This document shows, piece after piece, positions 14,282 to 14,345 of a stretch of 14,345 bases of DNA. The DNA is from Holosporaceae bacterium UBA3830 (GTDB lineage: Bacteria; Pseudomonadota; Alphaproteobacteria; UBA3830), in NCBI GenBank assembly GCA_002393025.1, contig DGIE01000015.1, positions 22,437 to 36,781 of the forward strand, in the 5' to 3' direction. Every line of letters begins with the position of its first letter. Position 1 is the stretch's first letter. A program made the translations under genes and the position numbers. Under the pieces are notes generated by a model. That model saw only the letters and a program-made list of their open reading frames with translations. It was not told where the DNA came from and ran no database searches.

Positions 14282-14345
14282 AAGCTAGATTTTCGAAAAA
14301 TGGCATTTGTCTTTGTCTTTCTAGATCCTATCGTCACAAGATATT

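Overview
The window reads as AT-rich chromosomal DNA of a Gram-negative bacterium: there are genes for outer-membrane lipid transport (Mla), a HlyD-type periplasmic adaptor and a TadG-like envelope protein. The MlaE/MlaF and TadG-like sequences look alphaproteobacterial, and pyruvate:ferredoxin oxidoreductase (POR) subunits point to anaerobic metabolism. An uncultured, host-associated anaerobic alphaproteobacterium fits. This placement is an inference from recalled family features, because no search was possible.

Left part (1-2815, minus strand, transcribed mlaE > mlaF > porG > porA): MlaE permease and MlaF ATPase of a phospholipid-transport ABC system overlap by 4 nt. After 83 nt come the gamma subunit and the truncated alpha subunit of a 2-oxoacid (probably pyruvate):ferredoxin oxidoreductase, joined by a TAATG overlap. 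MlaD and the POR delta subunit are absent from their usual positions.

Middle left (2816-3821, plus strand): a divergent intergenic region with a good sigma70-like promoter precedes a TrmN6-type tRNA adenine methyltransferase gene, followed 21 nt later by a tRNA-Ser(CGA) gene with encoded CCA.

Centre (3822-9159): about 300 nt without a recognisable gene, then a giant open frame of 1607 codons. It encodes a membrane-anchored TadG/vWA-like envelope protein whose vWA fold appears to be split by about 900 residues of beta-rich and very cysteine-rich sequence. The open frame has no ATG near its N-terminus. A well-placed SD and ATG lie at 4132-4144 in another frame, and a run of nine G at 4190-4198 separates the two. 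One extra G (or two fewer) would fuse that ATG to the giant frame. This is the arrangement of a phase-variable contingency gene in its OFF state, or alternatively of a homopolymer-length error in the assembly.

Right part (9160-14345): a small DUF4326-family gene on the minus strand with its own promoter, then a plus-strand operon ybhG-ybhF-ybhS-ybhR (HlyD adaptor, tandem-ATPase ABC subunit, two ABC-2 permeases). The short or overlapping junctions indicate that these four are translated together as one efflux/export complex.
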